NCBI RefSeq assembly: GCF_000512585.2
Contig: NC_089241.1
Span: forward strand, 4,916,001 to 4,980,000
Direction: 5' to 3'
Source: Kwoniella bestiolae CBS 10118
Lineage: Eukaryota; Basidiomycota; Tremellomycetes; Tremellales; Cryptococcaceae
DNA length: 64,000 nucleotides
Shown piece after piece: positions 1-9,088 of the stretch. Made by a program: the position numbers and the translations under genes. Each line of letters begins with the position of its first letter. Position 1 is the stretch's first letter. Under the pieces are notes generated by a model. That model made no database searches. It was not told the DNA's origin and worked only from the letters and a program-made list of their open reading frames with translations.

Positions 1-96
1 CCCTTCCACCATCCTCCATTATCTTCCACTCGATTAAGGAATGCTGTGAGCCCACCGCCAACACCGAAGTACAATATCTGGACACAATCATCAAAA

Positions 97-1552
97 TCAG
101 CCGAAGAAATCTTCTCGAACCACACTGACAATTACATAAGGGCGAAGGAAGGTGCCAATCGTACTTTCTTCAAGACACAGATCAATCAGACGCGGACCTA
201 CCTTCGCAGCAACCAGTACGAAACCGTCCCCCTGTTCTCTCAAACCCTTAACCTTCCACTCATCATCAACCTTCAAATGACCCAAACTATCCTCCAACCT
301 AATCTCCTCTTTCTGCACCTTCTCCCCGCTATTACCGTTTGTTCGTCTGATAGCCTGTCGCAGAACATCCAATAACGAGGCATTACTCGCCTCCGCATAA
401 ATCGTCTCAGCCGTCAATACTAATCCATACCCTTCTTCTCCCTCTTTCTGCAGATCTCTGGCCAATCCCGCCCAATGTCCATAACTGAATTTGAGCTCTA
501 TATTCCTTTGTTGCAATAATTCCTTGAATCCCTCCACCAGCTGAGGAGAAAGTACGAGATTACCTGGGTTTTCTAGATCCGGTATCACCTCTTCTACGTC
601 TTCTTCCTCGGTGGGGAGGTGCAGTACTTCAGGTGGGAGGTATGGTAGTGTTGCGAGAATGAGGTTGGGGAGGGTGACAAGGGAGAGGACGAGGGAGTTG
701 TAGTCTTGCATGTGGAGAGTCGTTTTGGCCGAAGAGGCGGATGATGAGGTGGAGAGGAGAGATCGAAGGAGATACAGAGTTGGTAAAGCTGTACCACACC
801 CGACCTGTAATCAAGGTTATCACATCAGTTTTCTAGCTCCCCGATACTTAATGAACCAGAGTACCACATGGCCCCATGCGTATGGGCCAACAAGAGATGG
901 TAGCTCACCTCTAACACCCTCCCACCTTGTACCCACCTCCCAACCCCTTCCTGGTCGCCTATCGAACTAATCACCTCCACCAGATCCACCCCGCCTTCCC
1001 ACGATTTCAGCCCGCCCTCGTATAAACCAGGAATCAAATCTGTCTTGGCATCTACATATTCATCTCCTTCGTCCTTCTTCTCATCTCCCGCCGGCTGCTC
1101 GTCTTCTTGCTTGTTGTACAGCTGGAATCGCGCATCGAAGAGATCCCGTCGGAGTAAGGGAGTGTCGATGAATGGGAGTGAGAGGGGTGAATAAGATATT
1201 TCTTCGGGAAGGGATTTGATCTATACTCATCCGGTCTTATCAGCTACTTTCTTTTCAAAGAGAGCTAGCTGACTAGATGCATTTACCAGTTCATCCAATG
1301 GGATATGATAGCATCTTTGATCACCCTCCTCTACTGGTGGAGAAGGGAGAATAGGGGTTGAGGTCGATGGGCCAGCATGTGCTTGGGATGGGATTTGTAG
1401 CTCCTCTTCGTCTTCTTCCTGGAACGATGATAATATGATCAGCACCCTTTGCCGAACGGCACCATGAGACAAGCATGCATCTAGGGAAGCTACAAAGACT
1501 CATCGAGTGCGCCAATGAGAACACTCACAAGCTGGAAGTCGAATTTGAACAT
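97..1552 (-). CDS. HPM1: Protein-histidine N-methyltransferase (Hpm1/METTL18-like)
   Basis: This is an S-adenosylmethionine-dependent methyltransferase. In yeast and human the family methylates one histidine of ribosomal protein uL3 (Rpl3). I read about 390 aa in four exons: a short first exon starting MFKFDFQ at 1552, an acidic exon at about 1418-1277, an exon carrying PGLYEGGLKSWE, and a last exon running to the TGA at 97. The intron before the last exon cuts the cofactor motif, which rejoins as VLE|VGCGTALP (motif I). QDYNSLVLSLVTLPN follows in the last exon. GLYEGGLKSWEGGVDLV before motif I is typical of Hpm1 and not of general methyltransferases. The only doubtful join is near 1220-1280, where I use a GTAAAT donor to connect PLDEL to the next exon, which begins KSLPEEISYSPLSLPF after one residue. 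Function by family knowledge; motifs seen directly. Confidence 0.9.
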
Positions 1553-2500
1553 GATATCGAGGCCTAATTGGTTTCTGAGTTCTGCACTGGATTGCGATCA
1601 CGGGAGGCAGCTCTAATATCAGTCGTGATGAGATGGAGATCAGATAGTCTGAAGTTTGTTATGAATGCGTCGTAACATGCAGTGATCGTTATCAACATCT
1701 AAATCCTCACAATTCAATTCCTTCAACTTTTTTTGGCGGTTACGCTTGGGCTTTGTGCTTTGTGCTATCTTCGTGCCTTTGGAAAAGCGGCGATCGCCGG
1801 ATCACCCATTTTCAAGCTGAGTGGGTTTTTGGCTTAAATCTGAGGCATGTTAGGTTTATCACTCATCGAAGACCCTCCCTCCCACCTCGACACTGCTGAA
1901 TCCTCATTAAATTGCGCGAATTGGAATTTCCCGCGTTGAACAACTATTGCATCGCATTGATATGACGATGAAAATGAGTGTGGGCGAGTGGATCATCCAC
2001 TCATTTGCCCTCCGTCAAGGTCAAGATGGGGTTTATCCGAAGAAATACCAAAACAAAAACAGAAACCGAAACCGCCGGAGTAGGTTGATCCCTGAAACCG
2101 TAGTCTTCCTTATGTCACATCCCAAAACCGTTCGCAGTCGCTTCATCTCTACACCTAGTCCATATTAGTCCTTCTTTCCTCTGGGGCCAACGAAGGAATC
2201 GTCGAACCGGACTGCGTTATTCAAAACTTCAAGCGAAGTCCAACGATTGTTTACGCGTACTGTGCATACCTCTCTCACAGTCAGGTATTACTCACTTGGC
2301 GTTGTAGCTTACGGACGGCGAAAAGATGCTGTGTTGTACATCCGACATGGAGAAGTCAAAATAATCTAATCATGTAATGTATATAAAGGTTTGAGTACGA
2401 GATGCTCTACTCGATCACAACCCCCACCTCACCACTTTGTACAAATTGATCATTGTTTATAATAGTAACTTACTAATCACGATAAAGCAGTAACAACAAG
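1553..2500. other. Intergenic between divergent HPM1 and GH16 genes
   Basis: No convincing gene. Only short ORFs without splice or homology support are present (for example 1947-2168). It holds the two divergent promoters; the right end has a clear TATA element. Confidence 0.6.
2379..2389 (+). promoter_or_regulatory. TATA box of the GH16 gene
   Basis: The sequence TGTATATAAAG lies about 115 nt upstream of the GH16 start codon, followed by a pyrimidine-rich stretch. The position and consensus fit a TATA-type promoter of a regulated secreted protein. Confidence 0.55.
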
Positions 2501-4067
2501 ATGAGTGTAATAGCTACAACAGTACTCGGATTAGTCATCTCTAGTATGGGTATAACGTCTGTTCGTGGATCGACACCGTTAGTGAGGAGTTATGAGGGGT
2601 CTTCATTCTTCGATCGATGGGTGGGTCAGCTCATACGACTCACAGGTTTAGGTATGTGCTGATCTTCGTGCCTATAGACTTATTACGGTACATACGATAA
2701 TACCACCAACGGGGATGTCATCGTAAGTACAGTATCCCACACCTATTACTCGTAGTAACAGAAAATTGACTGACTGTGATTATCTCTGATAGTTCGCCAA
2801 CAATTCCGTTGCATCCAATGACAAGCTCACGTACATAACCGATTCCAACACCGCTATCATCCGGACCGACAACTTCACGACAGTGCCATATAACGAGAAG
2901 CGGAATAGTATAAAGATCACCTCGCAGGATAGTTATGATGTTGGTTCAGTATGGGTTCTAGATGCTGTGAGTGCATATTCTCAGTAGAATTCAAATCAAG
3001 ACTAATACGTTGTACTGATGTTTCCCCTTCTGATTTGCAGGTCCACCTCCCATATGGCTGTTCAGTCTGGCCAGCATTCTGGAGTGTAGGTAAAGGTGCG
3101 ACCTGGCCAGGCGAGGGGGAGATAGATACATTCGAAGGGGTGAATATGGGATGGTCGAATCAGATGGCACTACATACGGAAGACGGGTAAGCAGTTCACC
3201 CATCATCTTAATCACATACCGGGGATTCAGAACTAATGAGAGTTACTTTACACGACAAACCCACAGATGCTCCATAACATCCACATCGTCATTCTCAGGG
3301 ACAGTGAACGACACCTCATGCTACGCCTACGACAACGACAACTCAGGCTGCGGCGTGACAGACACGAACTACAAATCCTACGGAGCAGAGTTCGCCTCAG
3401 CAGGAGGAGGGGTGTTCGTCACTCAGCTCGCGGAGAGTGGAATATCCATATGGTTCTTCTCCAGAGCGGATATTCCAGATGATATCTCTTCAGCGAGCGA
3501 CTCGATCGACACGACGAATCTGGGCACGCCAAGTGCGTTTTATAGTAATGATGGGTGCGATATCGATAAGTTCTTTGGACCCCAGTCGTTGGTATTTGAT
3601 ATTACTCTTGTGAGTCCGCTGTTTCCATACTGAATCCAATGTTACCCTCTCTTTACCTCTTTGTAAAAGGAGATGAGATGCTGATAGACGATCGGTGCCA
3701 TGCACAGTGCGGTGACTGGGCGGGTCAATCTAGCATCTTGTCAACTACCGGATGCCCCGCCTTATCAGGTTCGGATACATGTTACACCACATATGTCTTG
3801 AATGCCACGAACTACGACACAGCATATGTACGTGCTTTCATCTCTGTGACTAACGGGTAACAAAGGATGGGATGGCTGATATGTATTTTCATGACGCAGT
3901 TCGAGATCAACAGTCTTAAAGTATATTCGAACGGAAGTTCAAGTGGGAATTCAAGTTCCAGCTCTACCTCATCGTCTCTGCCGACGATCGCTCGTTCCAA
4001 TGGTAGCTGGAGTGCAGGGATACTAGGGCTTATGGTCGGGCTGGTCGGAGTTGCTACAATCATATAA
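2501..4067 (+). CDS. GPI-anchored GH16 endo-beta-glucanase-like protein
   Basis: This is a secreted glycoside hydrolase family 16 (laminarinase-like) protein that would act on beta-1,3 or mixed-linkage glucan at the cell wall. About 380 aa in seven exons. The N-terminus is a hydrophobic signal peptide ([15 protein letters not shown]). [15 protein letters not shown] follows across intron 1, matching the usual GH16 opening SG.SFFD.W. The catalytic motif GEIDTFEG (E-x-D-x-x-E; nucleophile and acid/base Glu) is intact at 3118-3141. A serine-rich linker and a terminal hydrophobic segment ([18 protein letters not shown]) predict a GPI anchor. Introns are 50-110 nt with CTGAC-like branch sites. The start at 2501 gives the signal peptide and follows the TATA box. 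The exact substrate cannot be read from sequence. Confidence 0.93.
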
Positions 4068-4624
4068 TGTTAAAACATAGAGATACATATCATATAAGCA
4101 CTAAAAACAAGGAATGCAATCCCTTTTCTGTTAATCATCGCAGGATTACGGATATCAAACTGATGACACTACGGACACGTCAAGTGACCCCGCTTTGCTT
4201 GGACCAAACCATCCCTATATGGTGATACCAGCTTCTTCGTTCATGGTCCCCTTCTGTCGTCTCGACAAAGGAGATGCCTTGGGTAGACGAAGGCTGCACT
4301 GCCTTCTCTTTGACTTTGTACTAAGAGTGTACAGTCTATGAATTTAGTATGTAACTTGGCAAAGTCCAGATTTGTCTGATTGTCTAACATTCGAGTGATA
4401 AGTCAGAAAAGGAGGCTTCCTCAGCTTTCATATATTCCCTTCCATCTTCTGAGTGATTGCCACTCGAGACTCACGACTGAACTCAACCTCAGTAAATTAC
4501 CCCACTGGTCTCTGATTTCTGCTGCTGCCCTTCTGACAGTGATCAAACAGATTGTCTTACTATACTCAATTCAGCATATCCAAGTCAGTTTTGCCTATTT
4601 TGGAGCCACCGACACTGTGCGAAA
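4068..4624. other. Intergenic after GH16 gene
   Basis: I see no gene here. The ORF at 4380-4688 overlaps the next gene's start in another frame and has no support. Confidence 0.5.
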
Positions 4625-5371
4625 ATGTCAGTCTTCAGGAATGCAACTTCTAGTCGACCTGCAAATTGGAGTTACGCTCCACCAATAGCCCCTGCAAGCT
4701 CCCGTGAGGACAGCGGAGCCACTCGTCCTGGCACGGAAGCAGGCTCCAGAGAAAATCCCATTGACATCGATCCGTCCGATACGAATCAGCCAGTCAAACG
4801 ACGCAGAAGAGGACCTAGAAGAAAGGCAGCCGATTTTACTGGCACCTATGCAGAACGTGAAGACTCTGCTACTCCCGATTTACCCATGTCTGATGGGACT
4901 TCGCAGTCTCTGAAGAAAGTACTATTTAGCTCAGACGAAGAAGAAGAGGCGGTCTCACCTAAAGTAGAGCCTTCACGTCCCTCCACATCCATCGTCGATA
5001 TCGATAAGAAATTGATACTGAAAATCAAGTTCAAGAATTATCGTGAACGCTTTTCCAGTAAGGTGCAAGAGCTTGGGCTCGATGACTTCCGTGAGCAGAC
5101 GCCCAAAGTGCTCACGGCTGAGACGCGCCAGCCCAGTGTCTCCGAACGTCTGTCAGGATTGAGTAAAGAGGAGAAGGAGGATAGATTGTTCAAAGCTTCG
5201 GAAGAGGTGCTCTACCTCCTCGAAGACGAGGATATAGAGCCGAGAGCGTTCCTCGGAAAGCCTGATAATACTATAAAAACCATTAATCTTACTCTTTCCG
5301 ATACGAACGGATCAAAATCGAGCGTACGGGTCACTAACAAAGCAATGTGCTACAAAATGGTATGGATGTGA
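4625..5371 (+). CDS. Uncharacterised nuclear-looking protein, possibly a broken SUMO-like-domain protein
   Basis: An open frame of 248 aa. Residues 46-69 hold a possible SUMO-interaction motif (NPIDIDPSD) followed by a strongly basic nuclear localisation signal (VKRRRRGPRRKA). An acidic stretch SSDEEEEA lies near residue 103. The C-terminal part contains LILKIKFKN and then INLTLSDTNGSKSSVRVTNK, which looks like the first two strands of a ubiquitin-like (Rad60-SLD type) fold. The frame stops soon after. The expected helix (MDVMHSVKAEG) and the FVTDGGKIRG strand are visible just downstream, but in two other frames. The gene may therefore be truncated by frameshifts, or my exon model misses introns. 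Protein reality is likely; the Rad60-like idea is tentative. Confidence 0.55.
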   Translation: MSVFRNATSSRPANWSYAPPIAPASSREDSGATRPGTEAGSRENPIDIDPSDTNQPVKRRRRGPRRKAADFTGTYAEREDSATPDLPMSDGTSQSLKKVLFSSDEEEEAVSPKVEPSRPSTSIVDIDKKLILKIKFKNYRERFSSKVQELGLDDFREQTPKVLTAETRQPSVSERLSGLSKEEKEDRLFKASEEVLYLLEDEDIEPRAFLGKPDNTIKTINLTLSDTNGSKSSVRVTNKAMCYKMVWM

Positions 5372-6176
5372 TGCACAGCGTAAAGGCGGAGGGGAGCAGA
5401 GAGCTCGTGGTGAACAGTAGTTACCGGGCATCTTCGTGACTGACGGTGGGAAGATCCGGGGATTGAGAGAGAATCAGATCTTTTATTGGAGGGCTTGAAG
5501 GTGAGATGGACGTTTGAGAGAGTAAACGGGGAGGTCTGCCGCTACTGCATCTCAAAGGACGTACCCAAATTCTTGCTTGAAAAGATTTTTGAAGCATGCA
5601 TGCGTAGTTGTGTGGTCGTTGTCATAGTGATGAACGGCCCGTTTCCCGTGGGAATATCAGTCTTTCGCGTGCCTAGGTTAGAGGTATCCCTTCTGCTTGT
5701 ACTTCGTGGCAGGTGGGGACCAATACTCAAGCAAGCAGGAAAATGTATTCAGTGATGGTTATCACACATCCCATAGGTGTGAGTCTCGATCTGACTAGGA
5801 ATCGCGGTGGATTGCCAGCTGTGGGAGGGGCAACCACCGTCAGCGCCTGCCATCTTGGGGGTGCAGTGGCAAAAAATTCTCCCAGTTCAAGATCGACAAC
5901 TCACTTCCTTCCTTGGTTCCGCGAAGCCAAGGAGGAGGGCCCACCTTTGTGACATATCCCCGTCTCCGGCGGGGCAAGAGTGGTGGTCACTCGGGGATAG
6001 CGATCATTCATTTGCCGCTGGCAAAGACGAGTTTGTTTCATCATTGACTCTGCCTCGAGAGGGAATCCCAGCAAGGGCTTACCAATCACGAATCATCGAC
6101 TTGCTAGAAAGACTGTCCCGCACCAGCGATACTAGTGGCATAACACGCCGAGAAAGAACCTTAGGAAACAGAGGTC
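5372..6176. other. Downstream remnants and promoter region
   Basis: The first ~120 nt hold out-of-frame segments that could belong to the preceding gene (see findings). The rest shows only short unsupported ORFs and the promoter of the first tandem-family gene. Confidence 0.4.
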
Positions 6177-6830
6177 ATGTCCAGCAAACCATCGATCAGC
6201 AGTCCCCTCTCCTCGAGCTGGACCATTGCCGACTTGAAGGATGAACCAGATGCAAGCGAAGTTCCAAGTCACAGCACACCCTCTGTAACATGGCATTCCT
6301 CCAGCACAACCAGGGCTCATTTAGATATTCGGATCAACCCCCTCGTACCATGCTTGGAAATCACCCAATCTGATCTAGGAGGGGCGGATCACTCATCGCT
6401 TCTGTCATATGACAAGCCATCTGACAAGGAATTCATAGATGGTCTGAAACAGAGGTTCTTGGACACGATGGAAGCTACTAAACCAAAATTGATATCCAAA
6501 TATGTGGAATTCCTCAACAAGACTTCAAGCTGCTCCATATCTACGGCAATACCGGACTCTTCTTGCCCTTCGCCTTCTTCACTCCTTCTCGATACGCAAG
6601 CGGAAATTAGAGCCCTCGTACAAGAAACATCCTTAACGAACAAAGATGTTTCTTGGGAAAATGCTCTAAACCATTTCAACACCCGAGCGCGATCAGGGTG
6701 GAAGAAGATGCTGGAAGATATAGCAGAGAACAAAGCCAGCTCATATGCGAATGACCTGAACAAGGAGTCAAGGAAGGAGGGGAGGGGGTCATATGAGATC
6801 ACTTGGAAAGTCAGCATCCAAGCGGTATGA
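6177..6830 (+). CDS. Uncharacterised protein, tandem family member 1
   Basis: A single open frame of 217 aa, the most diverged of three tandem genes on the same strand. No known domain is recognised. It shares with the third copy an N-terminal STT-x-R....I-x-x-L pattern around residues 43-60. It also shares a charged helical middle (LKQRFLDTMEATKPKLISKY; compare HCKETMETLIKAKSQRYITS) and a tryptophan-containing end. There is no signal peptide and no membrane segment, so it is probably cytosolic or nuclear. The reading frame is intact. Function unknown. Confidence 0.65.
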   Translation: MSSKPSISSPLSSSWTIADLKDEPDASEVPSHSTPSVTWHSSSTTRAHLDIRINPLVPCLEITQSDLGGADHSSLLSYDKPSDKEFIDGLKQRFLDTMEATKPKLISKYVEFLNKTSSCSISTAIPDSSCPSPSSLLLDTQAEIRALVQETSLTNKDVSWENALNHFNTRARSGWKKMLEDIAENKASSYANDLNKESRKEGRGSYEITWKVSIQAV

Positions 6831-6961
6831 GGACTACGATCAGGTACTATAGAATGCAAGGTTGTACTGTAGCATTGACTGATATGTTGTCACGATGCAT
6901 ACGTGCAATATAGTTTGATCAGTTTCAAGGGATACAGTAGCACTCAACCTATTGAAGGTTT

Positions 6962-7028
6962 GCTCTACCATTGACACCACGGTTCGGAGAATCAAAATCA
7001 TCGATACCTCCTTTGTTTGGCAGGTCCC
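6962..7028 (+). repeat. Duplicated promoter block, copy 1
   Basis: About 67 nt beginning GCTCTACCATTGACACCACG and ending GGTCCC. It is repeated with about 75-80 percent identity at 8097-8165. It sits about 170 nt before the second tandem gene's start codon. Shared parts include CTCTACCATTGAC, TTCGGAG and CCTCCTTTGT. Confidence 0.8.
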
Positions 7029-7135
7029 AACGAGAGAGTCCCCTAACATAAAAGGGCCAAACCACAACCGGTGAACCAAGTTTTGCATCAAGTTTTTGTC
7101 GAACTATAGACTAAGAAGGACCTGACTATAGCGGC

Positions 7136-7711
7136 ATGATCACACCAACCCAATCGACCATCAGTCTACACCAAGAGATATTAGCTCTATCACTGGATAA
7201 CCCTGATTCTATATGGGGTTTGGAATGCGGTTCAGCCAATCGATACACTTTCGTAATCACGCACGAGCATCTACCCCACCTAGACATGAACGTCAACATC
7301 CGCGGACAATCACACAATATCAAGACGGAGTTCAGCGGTAAGACGCACAACGATGTATCGTTTTACACGAAGACGGCACGACAATTCAAAGAGACTATCC
7401 AAGCGTCCCTCAAGACCAGAGGCGACAGCTACATGAAATCATTAGAAGACAAAGTGAGGAGGCAAGATACTTCCCATCCTTCAGATAAACATGAGTTCCA
7501 ATCCAGGTTGGAACGTTTGAGGACCGATCCAAGCTTGTTATGGGGATTCGCCTCGGAGAGTATTCTGAGAAACCCAAAGAAGGGACCAAAGTGGTTGGAT
7601 ACTTTGAAAAAGTCTGTCGATTACGCGTGTGAGACTGCCAAAGACGAGGTGGTCAGCGAGACGCACAATGATTTCGACGAATATTGGGATATCAAGGTCG
7701 TCGAGAAGTGA
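7136..7711 (+). CDS. Uncharacterised protein, tandem family member 2
   Basis: An intronless frame of 191 aa starting MITPTQSTISLHQE. It aligns along its whole length with the third copy: ITPTQSTI, SIWGL, RYTFVITHEHLPHLDMNVNI, a mostly helical centre and the end DFDEYWDIKVV. No known domain is recognised; the first half looks like beta strands and the second half like helices. The duplicated promoter block lies just upstream, so gene and promoter were copied together. Function unknown. Confidence 0.8.
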   Translation: MITPTQSTISLHQEILALSLDNPDSIWGLECGSANRYTFVITHEHLPHLDMNVNIRGQSHNIKTEFSGKTHNDVSFYTKTARQFKETIQASLKTRGDSYMKSLEDKVRRQDTSHPSDKHEFQSRLERLRTDPSLLWGFASESILRNPKKGPKWLDTLKKSVDYACETAKDEVVSETHNDFDEYWDIKVVEK

Positions 7712-8096
7712 GCCAGACAGACTCAATGGGTATTCTCCAAAGAAGCGTAATTCCTCACTTCCAAGTACAGTACGTGTATAATATTTTGGAGTACTGTACT
7801 GTATCCCATCTATTCGATGCAGAGCAATGACTGATGTTGCGGTCTCTAAACATGTCGTCTTGTAAGCGTTGAAGAAAAGACGATAAGTCACTCGTGAGGT
7901 CTACCTGACAATAGACCCGGTGAGCGGAAGATGATCGGGATAGTAGCAGTAGGAGCATCTCGACTTTGTGATTGAATTTCCAGCAAGTGAAATCATGGCA
8001 AGCAGGTGATTTCGTGAATCCTGCCACAGTACATGCAACGACCCTATATCAGGCTCAAGGGACAACCTTCAACTTACTTACCGTACTGAAAAGTTG

Positions 8097-8165
8097 GCTC
8101 TACCATTGACCCCACGTTTCGGAGTAACAAATTCACTTACGCCTCCTTTGTGCGAAGCGGTCCCC
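8097..8165 (+). repeat. Duplicated promoter block, copy 2
   Basis: Second copy of the block at 6962-7028, about 155-180 nt before the start codon of the third tandem gene. It shares CTCTACCATTGAC, TTCGGAG and CCTCCTTTGT with copy 1 at the same spacing. Confidence 0.8.
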
Positions 8166-8251
8166 GTCTAATCTAGAGAGTGCGACTGCGGATGTCCCCC
8201 CGAAATCACCTATTATTTTCCTACTCATACCGCTCACTCTAGAGACTTAGC

Positions 8252-8863
8252 ATGGCGTGGGATTTGAGCATTGCCAAAATGATCAGCCCCAGCATTACAC
8301 CTACGCAGTCGACCATCGATCTTCACGAACAGATCTCAGCTCTATCCCTGGATGACGCAGAATCTATTTGGCGGTTGAAACCCCACTCGACGACCAGCCG
8401 ATACACTTTCGAAATCACTCTTGAGAAGCTACCCAGCCTGAACATGAGAGTCAATATCGGTGGACAGTCATATGGGATAAACACAGAGTTCGAAGGGAAG
8501 ACCGAGAATGACTCGATGTTCTACAATGAGACGCAACGACATTGCAAAGAGACTATGGAAACACTTATCAAAGCAAAAAGTCAACGTTACATCACTTCAT
8601 TAGCGAACACGATCGACACAAAACAAGTAGAGTCTCTCTCAGAGTTGCGCAGGCTTCAGTCCCGGTTGAAAAAGGTAAAGAAAGACTCCAAATCGGCATG
8701 GAAGTACACCTGTGCGAAGATCCGATTTGACTCGAAGCACTTCCCAAAAGAATTAGATGACTTTGAACGGTATGTGAACTGCTCCGCGGAGACTGCCAGA
8801 GCCAAGCTGGTCGAGGAGGCAGATGTTGATTTTGATGACGATTGGGATATCAAGTTTGTGTGA
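8252..8863 (+). CDS. Uncharacterised protein, tandem family member 3
   Basis: An intronless frame of 203 aa. The alternative Met at 8279 (MISPSITPTQ) matches the start of the second copy better, so the true start may be there. The sequence runs ITPTQSTIDLHEQISALSLD, RYTFEITLEKLPSLNMRVNI, a lysine-rich helical region and the end DFDDDWDIKFV. It is a clear paralogue of the 7136-7711 gene and a more distant one of 6177-6830. No catalytic motif, signal peptide or membrane span is visible. Function unknown. Confidence 0.8.
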   Translation: MAWDLSIAKMISPSITPTQSTIDLHEQISALSLDDAESIWRLKPHSTTSRYTFEITLEKLPSLNMRVNIGGQSYGINTEFEGKTENDSMFYNETQRHCKETMETLIKAKSQRYITSLANTIDTKQVESLSELRRLQSRLKKVKKDSKSAWKYTCAKIRFDSKHFPKELDDFERYVNCSAETARAKLVEEADVDFDDDWDIKFV

Positions 8864-9088
8864 TGATGGATCATAATCTTCGGTGCAGGCAGGAGCTAGA
8901 CAGATGTTACAGGGTTCTACACCTCTTCAATTACTGCAAGTATGATGTCGATACGACTTGAAAGTATATGCATTGAAAACCAAAACCAACTAATCATACA
9001 TCGTACATTCTTAGAAATCATAACTAGAAATAACAAACAATCTCTATGAGTGGTGATGTAAATGTTTCTTCTTCTTCCCACCGGATGC

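Noticed and set aside
6389..6859. Minus-strand 156-aa ORF over the first tandem gene
   Set aside because: Frame shadow; the plus strand shows homology with the neighbouring copies, the minus strand does not.
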